Origin: Leadbetterella lacustris
GTDB taxonomy: Bacteria; Bacteroidota; Bacteroidia; Cytophagales; Spirosomataceae
Direction of reading: 5' to 3'
Length of the DNA: 64,000 bases
NCBI GenBank assembly: GCA_965234335.1
Contig: OZ248458.1
Location: 186,001-250,000, forward strand
A program made the translations under genes and the position numbers. The notes under the pieces are model-generated. The model was not told where the DNA came from. It saw only the letters and a list, made by a program, of their open reading frames with translations, and made no database searches. Below, piece after piece: positions 18,615-27,609 of the stretch (positions within the stretch are counted from its first letter, which is position 1; the number at the start of each line of letters is the position of its first letter).

Positions 18615-19661
18615 ATGGAAAATAAAGACAAAAACCCAGTTTCTCGTCGCCAATTCTTAACAAACGCCGCCCTCATTTCGGGCTCAATGTTAGGTGCTAG
18701 CAAGATATTTGGAGCTCCAGCCATTATCAGAGACCTGTACAAAGGCGGTTCACTAATCAAGGGTGTACAAATAGGTGTTATCACCTATTCGTTCAGAGAA
18801 ATGCCCGACCAAAGTGCTGAAGCAACGCTACAATATATTCTAGACAGCGGCATAAGTGCCGTTGAATTAATGGGTGACCCTGCCGAAACTTTTGCTGGAA
18901 GACCAAAAAATCCGATTGATATGCGTGCCTATTTCCCCTTGATGAGAAAACGCCGGGAAAAACAACCACTCACAGAAGAGGAAAGCAAGAAACTCGATGC
19001 CGCCGATGCTCAGATAAAAGAATACAATGCCGAAATAAAAAAATGGAGGTCAAGTGTACAAATGAGTAAGTTTGAGGAATTTGCTAAAATGTATAAAAAA
19101 GCCGGAGTAAGCATTTACGGTTTCAAACCCAATGCTTTCGGAAAAGATAATTCTGATGACGACGTAGCTTACGGTATGAAAGCTGCCAAGGCTTTGGGAG
19201 CAAACCAAGTAACCCTAGAACACCCTTCTGACGACGCACAAACGTTGAGATTAGGAAAATTGGCCGAAAAATATGGTGTAAGAGTAGGCTATCACGGACA
19301 CGAACAACAAACGCCTACTTTCTGGGATACTGCCTTGAGCCAATCGCCAGCCAATGGTATGAACCTTGACTTGGGTCATTTTGTAGCAGCTGGCAATATA
19401 GAACCACTGGCTTTTGTAAAAAAAATGAACAAAAACATACTCAGTATGCACATCAAAGACCGCCAAAATGCAGCGAATGGTAAAGCAAACTTACCTTGGG
19501 GAACTGGCGACACGCCTTTGAAAGATGTACTGAATATCATGAAAGATAATAAATACAAATTCCCCGCCACGGTGGAGTTGGAATATAAAATACCAGAGGG
19601 TTCTAATTCTGTGAAAGAGGTTCAGAAATGTTTGGAGTTTTGTAAAAATGCTTTGTCGTAA
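18615..19661 (+). CDS. Tat-exported sugar phosphate isomerase/epimerase-like TIM-barrel protein
   Basis: Xylose-isomerase-like TIM-barrel protein of 348 residues. The N-terminus has a twin-arginine motif (SRRQFLTNAAL) and a hydrophobic stretch ending near GAPA, so it is probably folded in the cytoplasm and exported by Tat. Conserved segments are GVQIGVITYSFREMP, VELMGDPAE, VGYHGHEQQ, NLDLGHFVAAGN, LSMHIKDRQ and TVELEYKIPEG; their Glu, His and Asp residues form the usual metal site. It may isomerise or oxidise keto-sugars in the periplasm. A clean terminator follows, so it is monocistronic. Confidence 0.87.
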   Translation: MENKDKNPVSRRQFLTNAALISGSMLGASKIFGAPAIIRDLYKGGSLIKGVQIGVITYSFREMPDQSAEATLQYILDSGISAVELMGDPAETFAGRPKNPIDMRAYFPLMRKRREKQPLTEEESKKLDAADAQIKEYNAEIKKWRSSVQMSKFEEFAKMYKKAGVSIYGFKPNAFGKDNSDDDVAYGMKAAKALGANQVTLEHPSDDAQTLRLGKLAEKYGVRVGYHGHEQQTPTFWDTALSQSPANGMNLDLGHFVAAGNIEPLAFVKKMNKNILSMHIKDRQNAANGKANLPWGTGDTPLKDVLNIMKDNKYKFPATVELEYKIPEGSNSVKEVQKCLEFCKNALS

Positions 19662-19684
19662 AATACTCACCTGTGAAAATTAAG

Positions 19685-19707
19685 AAGGGCTTCGGCCCTT
19701 TTTTTTA
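19685..19707 (+). terminator. Rho-independent terminator
   Basis: AAGGGC-TTCG-GCCCTT hairpin (19685-19700) followed by seven T, after the isomerase-like gene. Confidence 0.92.
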
Positions 19708-20720
19708 TTTCAAAATCCCACTTTCCATGATAATTTTCCTAACCCCAGCTTCAAAAAAATAACTGATGATAAAATCGTCAAAACACTGATTTTGCAAGTC
19801 TATTATGCTTGTTTTGTTTTTAAGATAATACAAATTTACTGACGTAAAACCTTGGTTGGGCACAATGCCCGTATGTCCAAATTCGGTGATTGCTGATTGG
19901 TCATTTACTCTAATTCCGTATCCAATTGCTTTTTCTCCAAAAACATGGTGTTGAGCTAGAATATCATACGTTATCATCTTCTTGTACTTTTCGGGTTTTA
20001 AGAATTTCCCATTGTGGAAACTTTCGTTCCAAATTTCCAAATCAGAAACGGTAAAACCAAACCTCCAGCTGGAATTCTATCTTTTGGTATGATGTATTTT
20101 GAAACTTCTTCATTTTGTTCTGAAACATGAAAACCACTAACCAAGGTACTTTGAATTGCTCCATTTGGATAACCAGAGTTCTTCATTCCGCAATTGCTAA
20201 ACAATTCATTTACAGCTTTTTCGTAGGAATTATTGGTAACGGCTTCCACTATTTTTCCCAAAAGAATGTAGTTTAAATCGGTGTATTTAAATGTAGTACC
20301 CGGTTTTGTAGACAAAGGGTTTTCCAAACTCACAATTCCTGAAGTATGATTCAGCAGCTGGTGAATATTAACCGAATCTGCCCATTTTTGAGGAAAATCT
20401 GGCAAATATGTCCTTAAGTTTTTTTGCAGGTCTAACTTTCCTTTGTCGACTTTTCGTAAAACCAAAAGAGCGTTGATTTGCTTAGTGTTAGACAATAATA
20501 CAACCTGGCAGTTGAACATAAGCTTTTCTTAATTGCTGGTTCTTGCTATTCCAATTACCTTCTTATAAAAAGTTTTCCCGTTTTGAGAAACCAACACTTC
20601 ACCATTGAAAGCCCGCGAATGTTGTCTTGACAGAAATTTATCAAGTGATTGATTTAAAAAGGTTTGTCCAAAATTAATTTGAAAGTAAAGGCGATTAGAA
20701 AAACAATACCTCAATTTCAT
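19705..20720 (-). pseudogene. Frameshifted serine beta-lactamase-like hydrolase
   Basis: Remains of a class C beta-lactamase/D-alanyl carboxypeptidase-like secreted serine hydrolase, spread over three reading frames (pieces about 20529-20720, 19998-20519 and 19705-20040). Recognisable parts in order: FNGEVLVSQNGK, the SxxK motif as SNTK with KGKLDL after it, HTSGI, a degenerate YxN motif (YTDLNY), AGGLV, then EIWNESF in a new frame and FGHTG. One base appears to be lost near 20052-20058, where AGGLV passes into TVSDLEIWNESF. A break lies near 20500-20530, and a signal-peptide-like reading (GIVFLIAFTF) is out of frame near 20690. Several independent indels suggest true decay, although sequencing errors are possible. 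Confidence 0.85.
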
Positions 20721-20723
20721 TCT

Positions 20724-23078
20724 TTACAGATTTAGCCAATAATTAAATTTGACAACCAATGACCTACTTTGGGATCCTAAATAGCCCAAATTATAAACAC
20801 TTTCGGGTGAAGTCGCAAAATAGTTATCTGTATATACAATAAATAGGTCGCTGACAGGCTTAAATCTCCACTGAAGTCGAGAGTTAATATTTAAATTATT
20901 GGCCTGATTGTTATATTGAACAAATGTGGTAAAAAACAGACTCTTTGTGAATGTAATTTCGGCCCGAGGGCTTACTAACCAAAGCTGAGAACTGTTATAA
21001 CCATTAGGAAGCGTAATTTTGTTATAATTCAAATCTACTGAAAGTAATGCGTAGGGAATAATTCGATAATTTGAGCTTCCTCCAAATGCTGTTATTTTTC
21101 CGTTGAAATAGTCCCCAATTCTTGCTTGAAAACTATAATAGAACAAATTATTGGTATTTGACTGATAAAATACCCTGGTACTTTTATAGTGATAGGAAGT
21201 TCCAGCTTTTAGCGTTTTACCTCCTGTATTAGTAGGGTCGAAATCTGAGAACAAATAGGTGTAATCGTTTCGATACGGAGAAAAGCGAATGTTGGCATTG
21301 TTTCTAAACCTAAGGGTAATAATCAAAGGAGTACCATCCCAATCCGTATTTAATCCATCTGATTGCCTTTTTACATAATCCCAATCTAAACCTAAACCCC
21401 AACTATTTAAATACTTATTGATTTTTTCATTGGTAGGATAAAAATTAATGAAACCCGATGATGCATTTCTAACAAAATCTTGTCGGGGTACATATCCAAT
21501 TTCGGCAGTATAGTTCTTGCCCACATACGAAGTGTTAGATTCGATATTGAAACGAGGAGAGTCATGATTAATCAGTAGACCAGCTGTTTCTTGTTGCTCT
21601 AGTTTTTCTGGGGTTAAAGCTTTATGGAAAAAAAGTTTATTTTGCCAAAATCCGTTTCTGGAAGCATAATTTAAATCGAGTCCAATTATTCTATGAAAAT
21701 CTGAAGCACTAGGTACATTGCCAACATAGATTTTCTCCTCTTTAAAATAATTTTGCTTGTTTGCAAAAATAAACCCGATGTTCGAGCTGGTTAATACTTT
21801 TCTTTGAAGAGCAAAAACACTGTAGTTGGATTGAGGAACATTGACACTGTGATTTGTAGTTAATGCAATTTCTTTTTCACTGGTTTGCATTGTTAAAAAT
21901 CCTATTCTCCAATTATTGTCTATCTTACCACTTAATCTGGCACCAGCTAATATTGGTACACCATCCGTTTTGGAGTACCTGGTGGTGTCGATTTTGCCAT
22001 CACCATTACTATCCTCAATGTATGTATCTGAGGCCCTTGCGATTCCAATTCTTCTGGAGAAAAATGGGTTAATTTGAGTAGAACCAAAAGAACCAAAAAG
22101 GTCATTGTTTTCAATAAAAAATTGTCGCCTTTCTGGAAAAAGCAGCTCAAATCGACTCAAATTTGTAACCTGTCTGTCCACCTCAACTTGTGAAAAGTCT
22201 GGATTGACTGTAAGGTCCAAATTCAGCGAAGGCGATAATGAAACTTTTGCATCAAAACCTACATTTGCCTTGTTTTGTGTAGGTTTTTGGTTGATATAAT
22301 CTGATGCAGTAGTAGCAATAAAATACGGAATGAGCGTAATGTTTCGAGCAGGTTCAGGGGGTGCATCATCCCAAATTAAGGTTCCTCCAAAAGCCAGGTC
22401 GTTTCCTCGCCCGCTTCTTGGCATTTTTGTCCAAGAAGAACGTTCGTTAATCAACAAATTATTTCTAAAAAAATTAATATTCCATTCATTTACTCCATTT
22501 GTATTTAGGCTATATCGGAGTATTTTAAATGGAATAGCACACTCTACGACCCATTTATCGTCATAATTTTTTACTGCTGTTAACCATTTGTTATCCCAAT
22601 CGTTTGTTATTTCGTTGCCATTAAAAAGCAAGGATTCCCTTTGTACTCCATAGGGATTTACCGAAAAATGAAATCCATTTTGTTTATCCTTAAATGTATC
22701 AATATTTAAACTTACCAAATCTGTACCACCTCCTTGAGGAAAATCTCTTTTAAGCGATGTTACCCTATATGTTCGGGGCTGATATACTATAAAACTGTAA
22801 TACAAATAAACATCATCAAACATCACTTTTGCTTGAGTTTGCATAATGGCTAACGATGTATCGTAAGGAAACTGTTGATTAAAAGGCGTAGTAGCCTCGG
22901 CTTTTTGCCATTCAGCTTCATCCAAAATGCCATCAATTTTGATAGATCTTGAAATTTTCTTTATATGTATTTTATGGTTTTGCTCATTTTGAGTCTGTGC
23001 ATTTACTGCGTTTGTTGAGACCCATATTAAAATAATAATTAACCTTAAGTTCATTAAATGATTATATAAGTGGTTCAT
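20724..23078 (-). CDS. DUF5916 outer-membrane beta-barrel protein with CBM9-like domain
   Basis: Large exported protein of 784 residues. After a signal peptide (AVNAQ) comes a beta-sandwich resembling the CBM9/DOMON-like domain (IKIDGILDEAEWQKAE, then VMFDDVYLYYSF). This is followed by a DUF5916 barrel with SLNLDLTVNPDFSQVEVD, LFPERRQFFIEN and FFSRRIG, which are diagnostic. The function of the family is not established; it sits in the outer membrane. The start overlaps the ABC transporter stop by 4 bases (ATGA), implying translational coupling. A second ATG at 23054 would also give a signal peptide. Confidence 0.88.
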   Translation of the reverse strand: MNHLYNHLMNLRLIIILIWVSTNAVNAQTQNEQNHKIHIKKISRSIKIDGILDEAEWQKAEATTPFNQQFPYDTSLAIMQTQAKVMFDDVYLYYSFIVYQPRTYRVTSLKRDFPQGGGTDLVSLNIDTFKDKQNGFHFSVNPYGVQRESLLFNGNEITNDWDNKWLTAVKNYDDKWVVECAIPFKILRYSLNTNGVNEWNINFFRNNLLINERSSWTKMPRSGRGNDLAFGGTLIWDDAPPEPARNITLIPYFIATTASDYINQKPTQNKANVGFDAKVSLSPSLNLDLTVNPDFSQVEVDRQVTNLSRFELLFPERRQFFIENNDLFGSFGSTQINPFFSRRIGIARASDTYIEDSNGDGKIDTTRYSKTDGVPILAGARLSGKIDNNWRIGFLTMQTSEKEIALTTNHSVNVPQSNYSVFALQRKVLTSSNIGFIFANKQNYFKEEKIYVGNVPSASDFHRIIGLDLNYASRNGFWQNKLFFHKALTPEKLEQQETAGLLINHDSPRFNIESNTSYVGKNYTAEIGYVPRQDFVRNASSGFINFYPTNEKINKYLNSWGLGLDWDYVKRQSDGLNTDWDGTPLIITLRFRNNANIRFSPYRNDYTYLFSDFDPTNTGGKTLKAGTSYHYKSTRVFYQSNTNNLFYYSFQARIGDYFNGKITAFGGSSNYRIIPYALLSVDLNYNKITLPNGYNSSQLWLVSPRAEITFTKSLFFTTFVQYNNQANNLNINSRLQWRFKPVSDLFIVYTDNYFATSPESVYNLGYLGSQSRSLVVKFNYWLNL

Positions 23079-24838
23079 GAGGTTATTTTAAATTCATCCT
23101 GATGTTTCCATAGCTTTTGAAAAATTTCAGAATTTTTTAGTAGAAAGTCTAAGCTTCCTTCAGCTTTTATTTGGCCGCTTTCCATCACATATATGTAGTC
23201 AAAAAGCGGTAAAAGGTGCAGTCGATGTAAAGATGAAATAATAGCTTGCTGCCCAAATCGTTCAAAAAGGTTTTTATAAATTTTGGTTTCAGTCATAGGG
23301 TCCACACTACTAGTGGGTTCGTCTAATAATATTATCTCAGAATCTTGTGCCGCAAAAACCCCACGAGCTAAGGCCAATCGTTGTTTTTGCCCCCCTGAAA
23401 GATTTACTCCTTTTTCTACGATATTACTTTCTAGGCCATTGGGTAGTTGCTCCATTACCTCCGAAAAATGGACTGCCTTAATGATTTCCTTCATCATTTT
23501 TTCACTGCATGGCAGTCCAAGAGAAATGTTGTATGCGATGGTGTTCTCAAAGATTTCTGGTTCTTGTGGAAAAAACGTAACATAATTTGAAATCAATTCT
23601 ATCCCTTTCTGTTGCACATTTCCATCGATTATTAATGTCGAAGTTTCTGGGCTATAGAGGCCTCTTAATATGGATAATAAAGTGCTTTTACCGCTACCAC
23701 TTTCGCCAATCAAAGCAATTTTCTTTCCTTGTTTTATTTCGAAATTCAGATTTTTTAGGCCCGCAAAATAATTAAGGTTAATACCATTATTAGCTCGTCC
23801 TTGGTGTATGTAATTCAAATTTTTTACTTCAATTTTTTTCCAATTTTCAGGGAGACGATGGTCTAGTTCAGGGGTATGATTTACTTCGTAGGCGTCTAAA
23901 ATAGTTTGTGCAGTACGGACATTTGTAGCGTGTTTTACAACGTCGGTGTATAAATATGCAACTCCATGAAAAACACTTGTAAACCTTTCAACATAGCCCA
24001 TCAACATTACTAAGCCACCCAACATGAATGGTTTGCCCACCTCCCAATTTTGCCAAACATAGCCCAACATCACAAAAACATATATAAAACCAACCAACAT
24101 GTCGGTTACAAACCATTTCCATTCATTGATGACAACATTTCGTTTGAATGGCTTCAAAATCAGGTTGACTTTTTCCAGTAATCCTTTTTCCATTCGAGAC
24201 TCAAGTCGTAATGTAATCACTGTCACTACATTCGAAAGGCTATCGAATAGTGTAGAGGAAACTACGTGCTCTCCTTCATTTACCTCATCAAGAGATTTCA
24301 TATAGGGTTTATCGAATTTAAAAATAATAAGTACAATAACTGCACCAAAAATGATTGAAATCCCTCCAAATAATGGTGAAAAATAGACCATAGCACTAAA
24401 AGAAAAGACAAATTTGAATATAGTGTGCAGATACTCGAAACCCTGTTGGAAAAAGTCCCTTAAAGCTTCATGTGCTTTCCTAACTCTATTTATAGTTGAT
24501 CCCGAATGGTTGTTTTGATGCCACTTTAGTGGTAATTTTAAGGTTTTGTGGTACATTTCCTGCAGAAAATTTCGACTCATCGTGAATGCTAATTCTCTTT
24601 CCGTCAGTCTTGCAGGACCATGAAAAATCCAATCAGCAAGGCGAATACCTAAAAATCCAGCAGCATAAATCCACACATGCCGCATTACATCTGTCCCGTT
24701 TTTTTGAACGTCGTTGACCAAAATGCCATAGATAACGGGATACAAAGCCTGCACTAGATTGCTCATCATAAACCTAAAATACACCCAAGCGAAACGAATC
24801 TTTTCGCCTTTGGAGTATTTCCAAGCCATACGGAGCAT
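23075..24838 (-). CDS. ABC transporter, fused membrane and ATPase domains
   Basis: Half-transporter of about 587 residues. The N-terminal 300 residues hold an exporter-type membrane domain with several hydrophobic segments. The C-terminal domain has Walker A (GESGSGKST), the signature LSGGQKQRLALARG, Walker B (IILLDEPTSSVDP) and the switch His (SLHRLHLL). It should act as a dimer, probably exporting a lipid, peptide or drug. The start is uncertain: ATG at 24838 (MLRMAWKYSKGEK) is the conserved-looking one, while 24898 or 24922 would overlap the helicase gene. It is coupled to the DUF5916 gene, which might supply the outer-membrane partner (inference). Confidence 0.88.
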   Translation of the reverse strand: MLRMAWKYSKGEKIRFAWVYFRFMMSNLVQALYPVIYGILVNDVQKNGTDVMRHVWIYAAGFLGIRLADWIFHGPARLTERELAFTMSRNFLQEMYHKTLKLPLKWHQNNHSGSTINRVRKAHEALRDFFQQGFEYLHTIFKFVFSFSAMVYFSPLFGGISIIFGAVIVLIIFKFDKPYMKSLDEVNEGEHVVSSTLFDSLSNVVTVITLRLESRMEKGLLEKVNLILKPFKRNVVINEWKWFVTDMLVGFIYVFVMLGYVWQNWEVGKPFMLGGLVMLMGYVERFTSVFHGVAYLYTDVVKHATNVRTAQTILDAYEVNHTPELDHRLPENWKKIEVKNLNYIHQGRANNGINLNYFAGLKNLNFEIKQGKKIALIGESGSGKSTLLSILRGLYSPETSTLIIDGNVQQKGIELISNYVTFFPQEPEIFENTIAYNISLGLPCSEKMMKEIIKAVHFSEVMEQLPNGLESNIVEKGVNLSGGQKQRLALARGVFAAQDSEIILLDEPTSSVDPMTETKIYKNLFERFGQQAIISSLHRLHLLPLFDYIYVMESGQIKAEGSLDFLLKNSEIFQKLWKHQDEFKITS

Positions 24839-24884
24839 GTATATGTACGGGTTGTTTTTCAAAGAAGCATATATTGTATAAAAA

Positions 24885-26033
24885 TTAAGTACCGGCATTT
24901 CCAAAATCCAAAGTATCCGCATCAATCTTCTCCACCTTCCTTCCCATTTTTTTCTGGATAATATAAAAATGGTGTTCCTCTTCGTCAGTCACCAAAGAAA
25001 TGGCTTCTCCGCTGGCATTTGCCCGACCAGTTCGGCCGATTCTATGCACATAATCTTTGGGTGAGCGTGGCAATTCGTAGTTAATCACCGTCGGAAGTTG
25101 TACAATATCAATCCCTCTTGAGGCAATATCTGTGGCTACCAGTACATTTATTTTACCCTTTTTAAAGCCACTTAAAGCCTCACTCCTGGCACTTTGAGAT
25201 TTGTCGCTGTGTATGGCCGATGCATTTATGCCATTTTTCTTGAGTTTGGCCACAACATTATCTGCTGTACGTGTACTCGATACAAAAACCAGCACTTGCT
25301 GCATATTTTGAGAAACTATCAAATGTCTCAAAAGCGGCCCTTTTTTCTCCGACTTTACAATGTAAGCCGTTTGTTTTATCAAATCCAGATTCAATACTTC
25401 GGGCTCAATCTCAATAATTTCTGGCTCATTCAGCACCGAAGATTTTATTTTGTCCAACTTGGGGTCGAGTGTAGCCGAAAACAACAGATTTTGCCTCTTA
25501 GAAGGGATTAACCGCAAAATATCCGCCATTTCGTCCTGAAAACCCATGTCAAGCATTTTGTCGGCTTCGTCTAATACCAAAATTTCTATTTTACCCAAAT
25601 GAATAGAGTTGGTAGAAACCATATCTAACAGCCTTCCTGGCGTAGCCACCAAAATCTCCGTGTTTTTGAGTTTAACCATTTGCTGGTTCAAAGGCACACC
25701 GCCATAAACCGCCAAGTTTTTGGGTGCAATAGGCAAACCCACTGAAAACGAACTAAATACTTCGCTTATCTGCATGGCCAGCTCACGTGTTGGAGCCAAC
25801 ACAAGCACTTTGAGATGAAGATTGCGTGAAGATTTCTTTTGCTGAAAAAGCTCCAAAATGGGCAATACAAAACTGGCCGTTTTTCCAGAACCCGTTTGAG
25901 CCTTGGCTTGTAAATCTTTACCTTTCAATATCACCGGAATGGCCTGCTGCTGAATAGGATATGGCTCCGTATATTCCATCTTTTCGATGGCATGCAGCAG
26001 TGGTTTCGATAATCCGAGCGATTGGAAAGACAT
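24885..26033 (-). CDS. DEAD-box ATP-dependent RNA helicase (RhlE-like)
   Basis: RNA helicase of 382 residues, essentially the two-domain core. Motifs: Q motif (YPIQQQAIPV), Walker A AQTGSGKT, PTRELA, TPGR, DEAD in VLDEADKMLD, SAT, ARGIDI-type SRGIDIVQLP, and HRIGRTGR. It lacks the basic C-terminal tail seen in the second helicase of this window (62204). The start ATG at 26033 is supported by a -7 element 16 bases upstream; the alternative start at 26063 would lie upstream of that promoter. Role inferred: RNA unwinding in ribosome assembly or mRNA turnover. Confidence 0.93.
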   Translation of the reverse strand: MSFQSLGLSKPLLHAIEKMEYTEPYPIQQQAIPVILKGKDLQAKAQTGSGKTASFVLPILELFQQKKSSRNLHLKVLVLAPTRELAMQISEVFSSFSVGLPIAPKNLAVYGGVPLNQQMVKLKNTEILVATPGRLLDMVSTNSIHLGKIEILVLDEADKMLDMGFQDEMADILRLIPSKRQNLLFSATLDPKLDKIKSSVLNEPEIIEIEPEVLNLDLIKQTAYIVKSEKKGPLLRHLIVSQNMQQVLVFVSSTRTADNVVAKLKKNGINASAIHSDKSQSARSEALSGFKKGKINVLVATDIASRGIDIVQLPTVINYELPRSPKDYVHRIGRTGRANASGEAISLVTDEEEHHFYIIQKKMGRKVEKIDADTLDFGNAGT

Positions 26034-26049
26034 GTTTTGTTTTTTTCTG

Positions 26050-26057
26050 CAAAGGTA
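26050..26057 (-). promoter_or_regulatory. Predicted -7 element of the helicase operon
   Basis: On the minus strand TACCTTTG, ending 16 bases before the ATG at 26033. It decides between the two possible helicase starts. Confidence 0.5.
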
Positions 26058-26213
26058 GGGCAAATTTTGAGGTGGAGCGATTTTTCAAATCGCTTAATTA
26101 AAATATTTCAATGTAGATAAAAATCAAAGAACTATTTTCCAATCCGCCGAAAACTATATACAGTAATAATTCAATTTTCCACAATTTAAAAAAACGTTAC
26201 AGATAGGCTAAGT

Positions 26214-26272
26214 TTTAGTTTTTACATGTATATTCTAAAAGATGAATTTAGTTTTTACCTGTATATTCTAAA
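26214..26272 (+). repeat. Direct repeat (2 x 26 bases) upstream of the DUF4143 ATPase gene
   Basis: Bases 26214-26239 and 26247-26272 are identical except for one position (A/C). The period is 33 bases, close to three helical turns, so two protein molecules would sit on the same DNA face. The second copy ends 8 bases before the predicted -7 element, where a repressor or activator would act. Confidence 0.75.
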
Positions 26273-26279
26273 TTTACAG

Positions 26280-26287
26280 TATATTTG
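26280..26287 (+). promoter_or_regulatory. Predicted -7 element for the DUF4143 ATPase gene
   Basis: TATATTTG fits TAnnTTTG. It ends 2 bases before the first possible ATG (26290), so transcription should begin after that codon and the ATG at 26308 or 26311 is favoured. Confidence 0.5.
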
Positions 26288-26307
26288 CAATGTATAAAAA
26301 TGAAAAT

Positions 26308-27606
26308 ATGATGGATATACAGCGTGATAAATTACAAAATTTGATAAATTGGAAAAGCAAAACCAATAGGAAGCCATTGATTTTAAGTGGGGCTCGCCAA
26401 GTTGGAAAGTCTTGGCTGGTTACAAAGCTGGGCGAAATAGCTTTTTCAGGAAATATCGTAACCATAAATTTTGAAAAAAGAAGAGAAGTACATCAAGTAT
26501 TCAGAAAAAATCTTGTTCCAGAACGCATTGTTTTAGAACTGGGGCTTATTTTAGACGCCAACATAAAATCAGGAAAAACGCTGCTATTTTTCGATGAAAT
26601 ACAAGAATGTCCAGATGCTTTGATGAGCCTCAGATATTTTTACGAAGAAATGCCGGACTTGCACCTAATTGCCGCAGGTTCGCTTCTTGATTTTTCATTT
26701 TCAGATTATCCTTATCCAGTCGGCAGGGTTGAAACCTTGGATATTTCCCCCATTTCATTTTTCGAATTTTTAAAAGCAAAAAATCTAAACAACAGTGCTT
26801 ACAGCTTATTCGCTGATAGAAAATTTGATATCCCTGACTCTCTAATAGATAAACTCGAAGGCGAATATTTAGAGTATATAGTAGTAGGAGGCATGCCAGC
26901 AAGTGTCAAATATTACTTAGAAACCAAAGACTTTGAAGGCGTAAAGAAGATACAAGACGATTTGCTTTATACTTACGAGCAGGATTTTAAAAAATATAAA
27001 CCACAAATAGATGAGGATTGCTTGAAGGATGTATTAAAAAACAGTATTCAATTTATTGGAAATCAGATAATTTACACCAAGTTGTCAGATAGATTCACTG
27101 GACCAACCATCAAAAAAGCTCACGAATTGTTGAAAACAGCCAAATTAATTCATAGCGTAGAAAATGTATCAGTAAGTAGATTGCCCCTTACTGTATCGGG
27201 AAAACGTTTCAAAACGTTCTATCTCGACATAGGATTGATGGTTAGAAAAAATGGATTAGAGGCAAAAAATATTTACCTTAAAACTGACCTCTATGCGACT
27301 TTTCAAGGTGAATTGGCTGAGCAGTTTGTTTCGCAGCAATTGGTTTCCCATCACGGATCAGAGTTATATTACTGGGCGAGAGAAGAAGGAAGTGCAAGTG
27401 CTGAGGTAGATTTTGTAATAGCAAAAGCCGGAGAAATAATACCGATAGAAGTAAAAGCTGGTAAAAATACAAAAATCAAAAGCTTGCTTAACCTTTTAGA
27501 AAGCTATCCCAATATAAAAAGAGCAGTAGTATATTCAAGCAAAACCCAAAAGTCAGATGGAAAAATTGAATATATACCGATTTATTTGGCGGGGTTGAGG
27601 GTGTAA
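26308..27606 (+). CDS. AAA ATPase with DUF4143 domain
   Basis: Cytoplasmic protein of about 432 residues. The N-terminal AAA_14 domain has Walker A (SGARQVGKSWL) and Walker B (LLFFDEIQECPDAL). The middle includes LDISPISFFEFL. The C-terminal DUF4143 region (GELAEQFVSQQL, YWAREEGSASAEVDFVI, IEVKAGKN) resembles a PD-(D/E)xK nuclease-like fold, with the E-V-D and E-V-K residues present. These proteins are common, highly mobile between Bacteroidota strains and of unknown function. It has its own promoter with a direct repeat in front, and it ends 3 bases from the convergent murF gene. Confidence 0.88.
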   Translation: MMDIQRDKLQNLINWKSKTNRKPLILSGARQVGKSWLVTKLGEIAFSGNIVTINFEKRREVHQVFRKNLVPERIVLELGLILDANIKSGKTLLFFDEIQECPDALMSLRYFYEEMPDLHLIAAGSLLDFSFSDYPYPVGRVETLDISPISFFEFLKAKNLNNSAYSLFADRKFDIPDSLIDKLEGEYLEYIVVGGMPASVKYYLETKDFEGVKKIQDDLLYTYEQDFKKYKPQIDEDCLKDVLKNSIQFIGNQIIYTKLSDRFTGPTIKKAHELLKTAKLIHSVENVSVSRLPLTVSGKRFKTFYLDIGLMVRKNGLEAKNIYLKTDLYATFQGELAEQFVSQQLVSHHGSELYYWAREEGSASAEVDFVIAKAGEIIPIEVKAGKNTKIKSLLNLLESYPNIKRAVVYSSKTQKSDGKIEYIPIYLAGLRV

Positions 27607-27609
27607 TTC

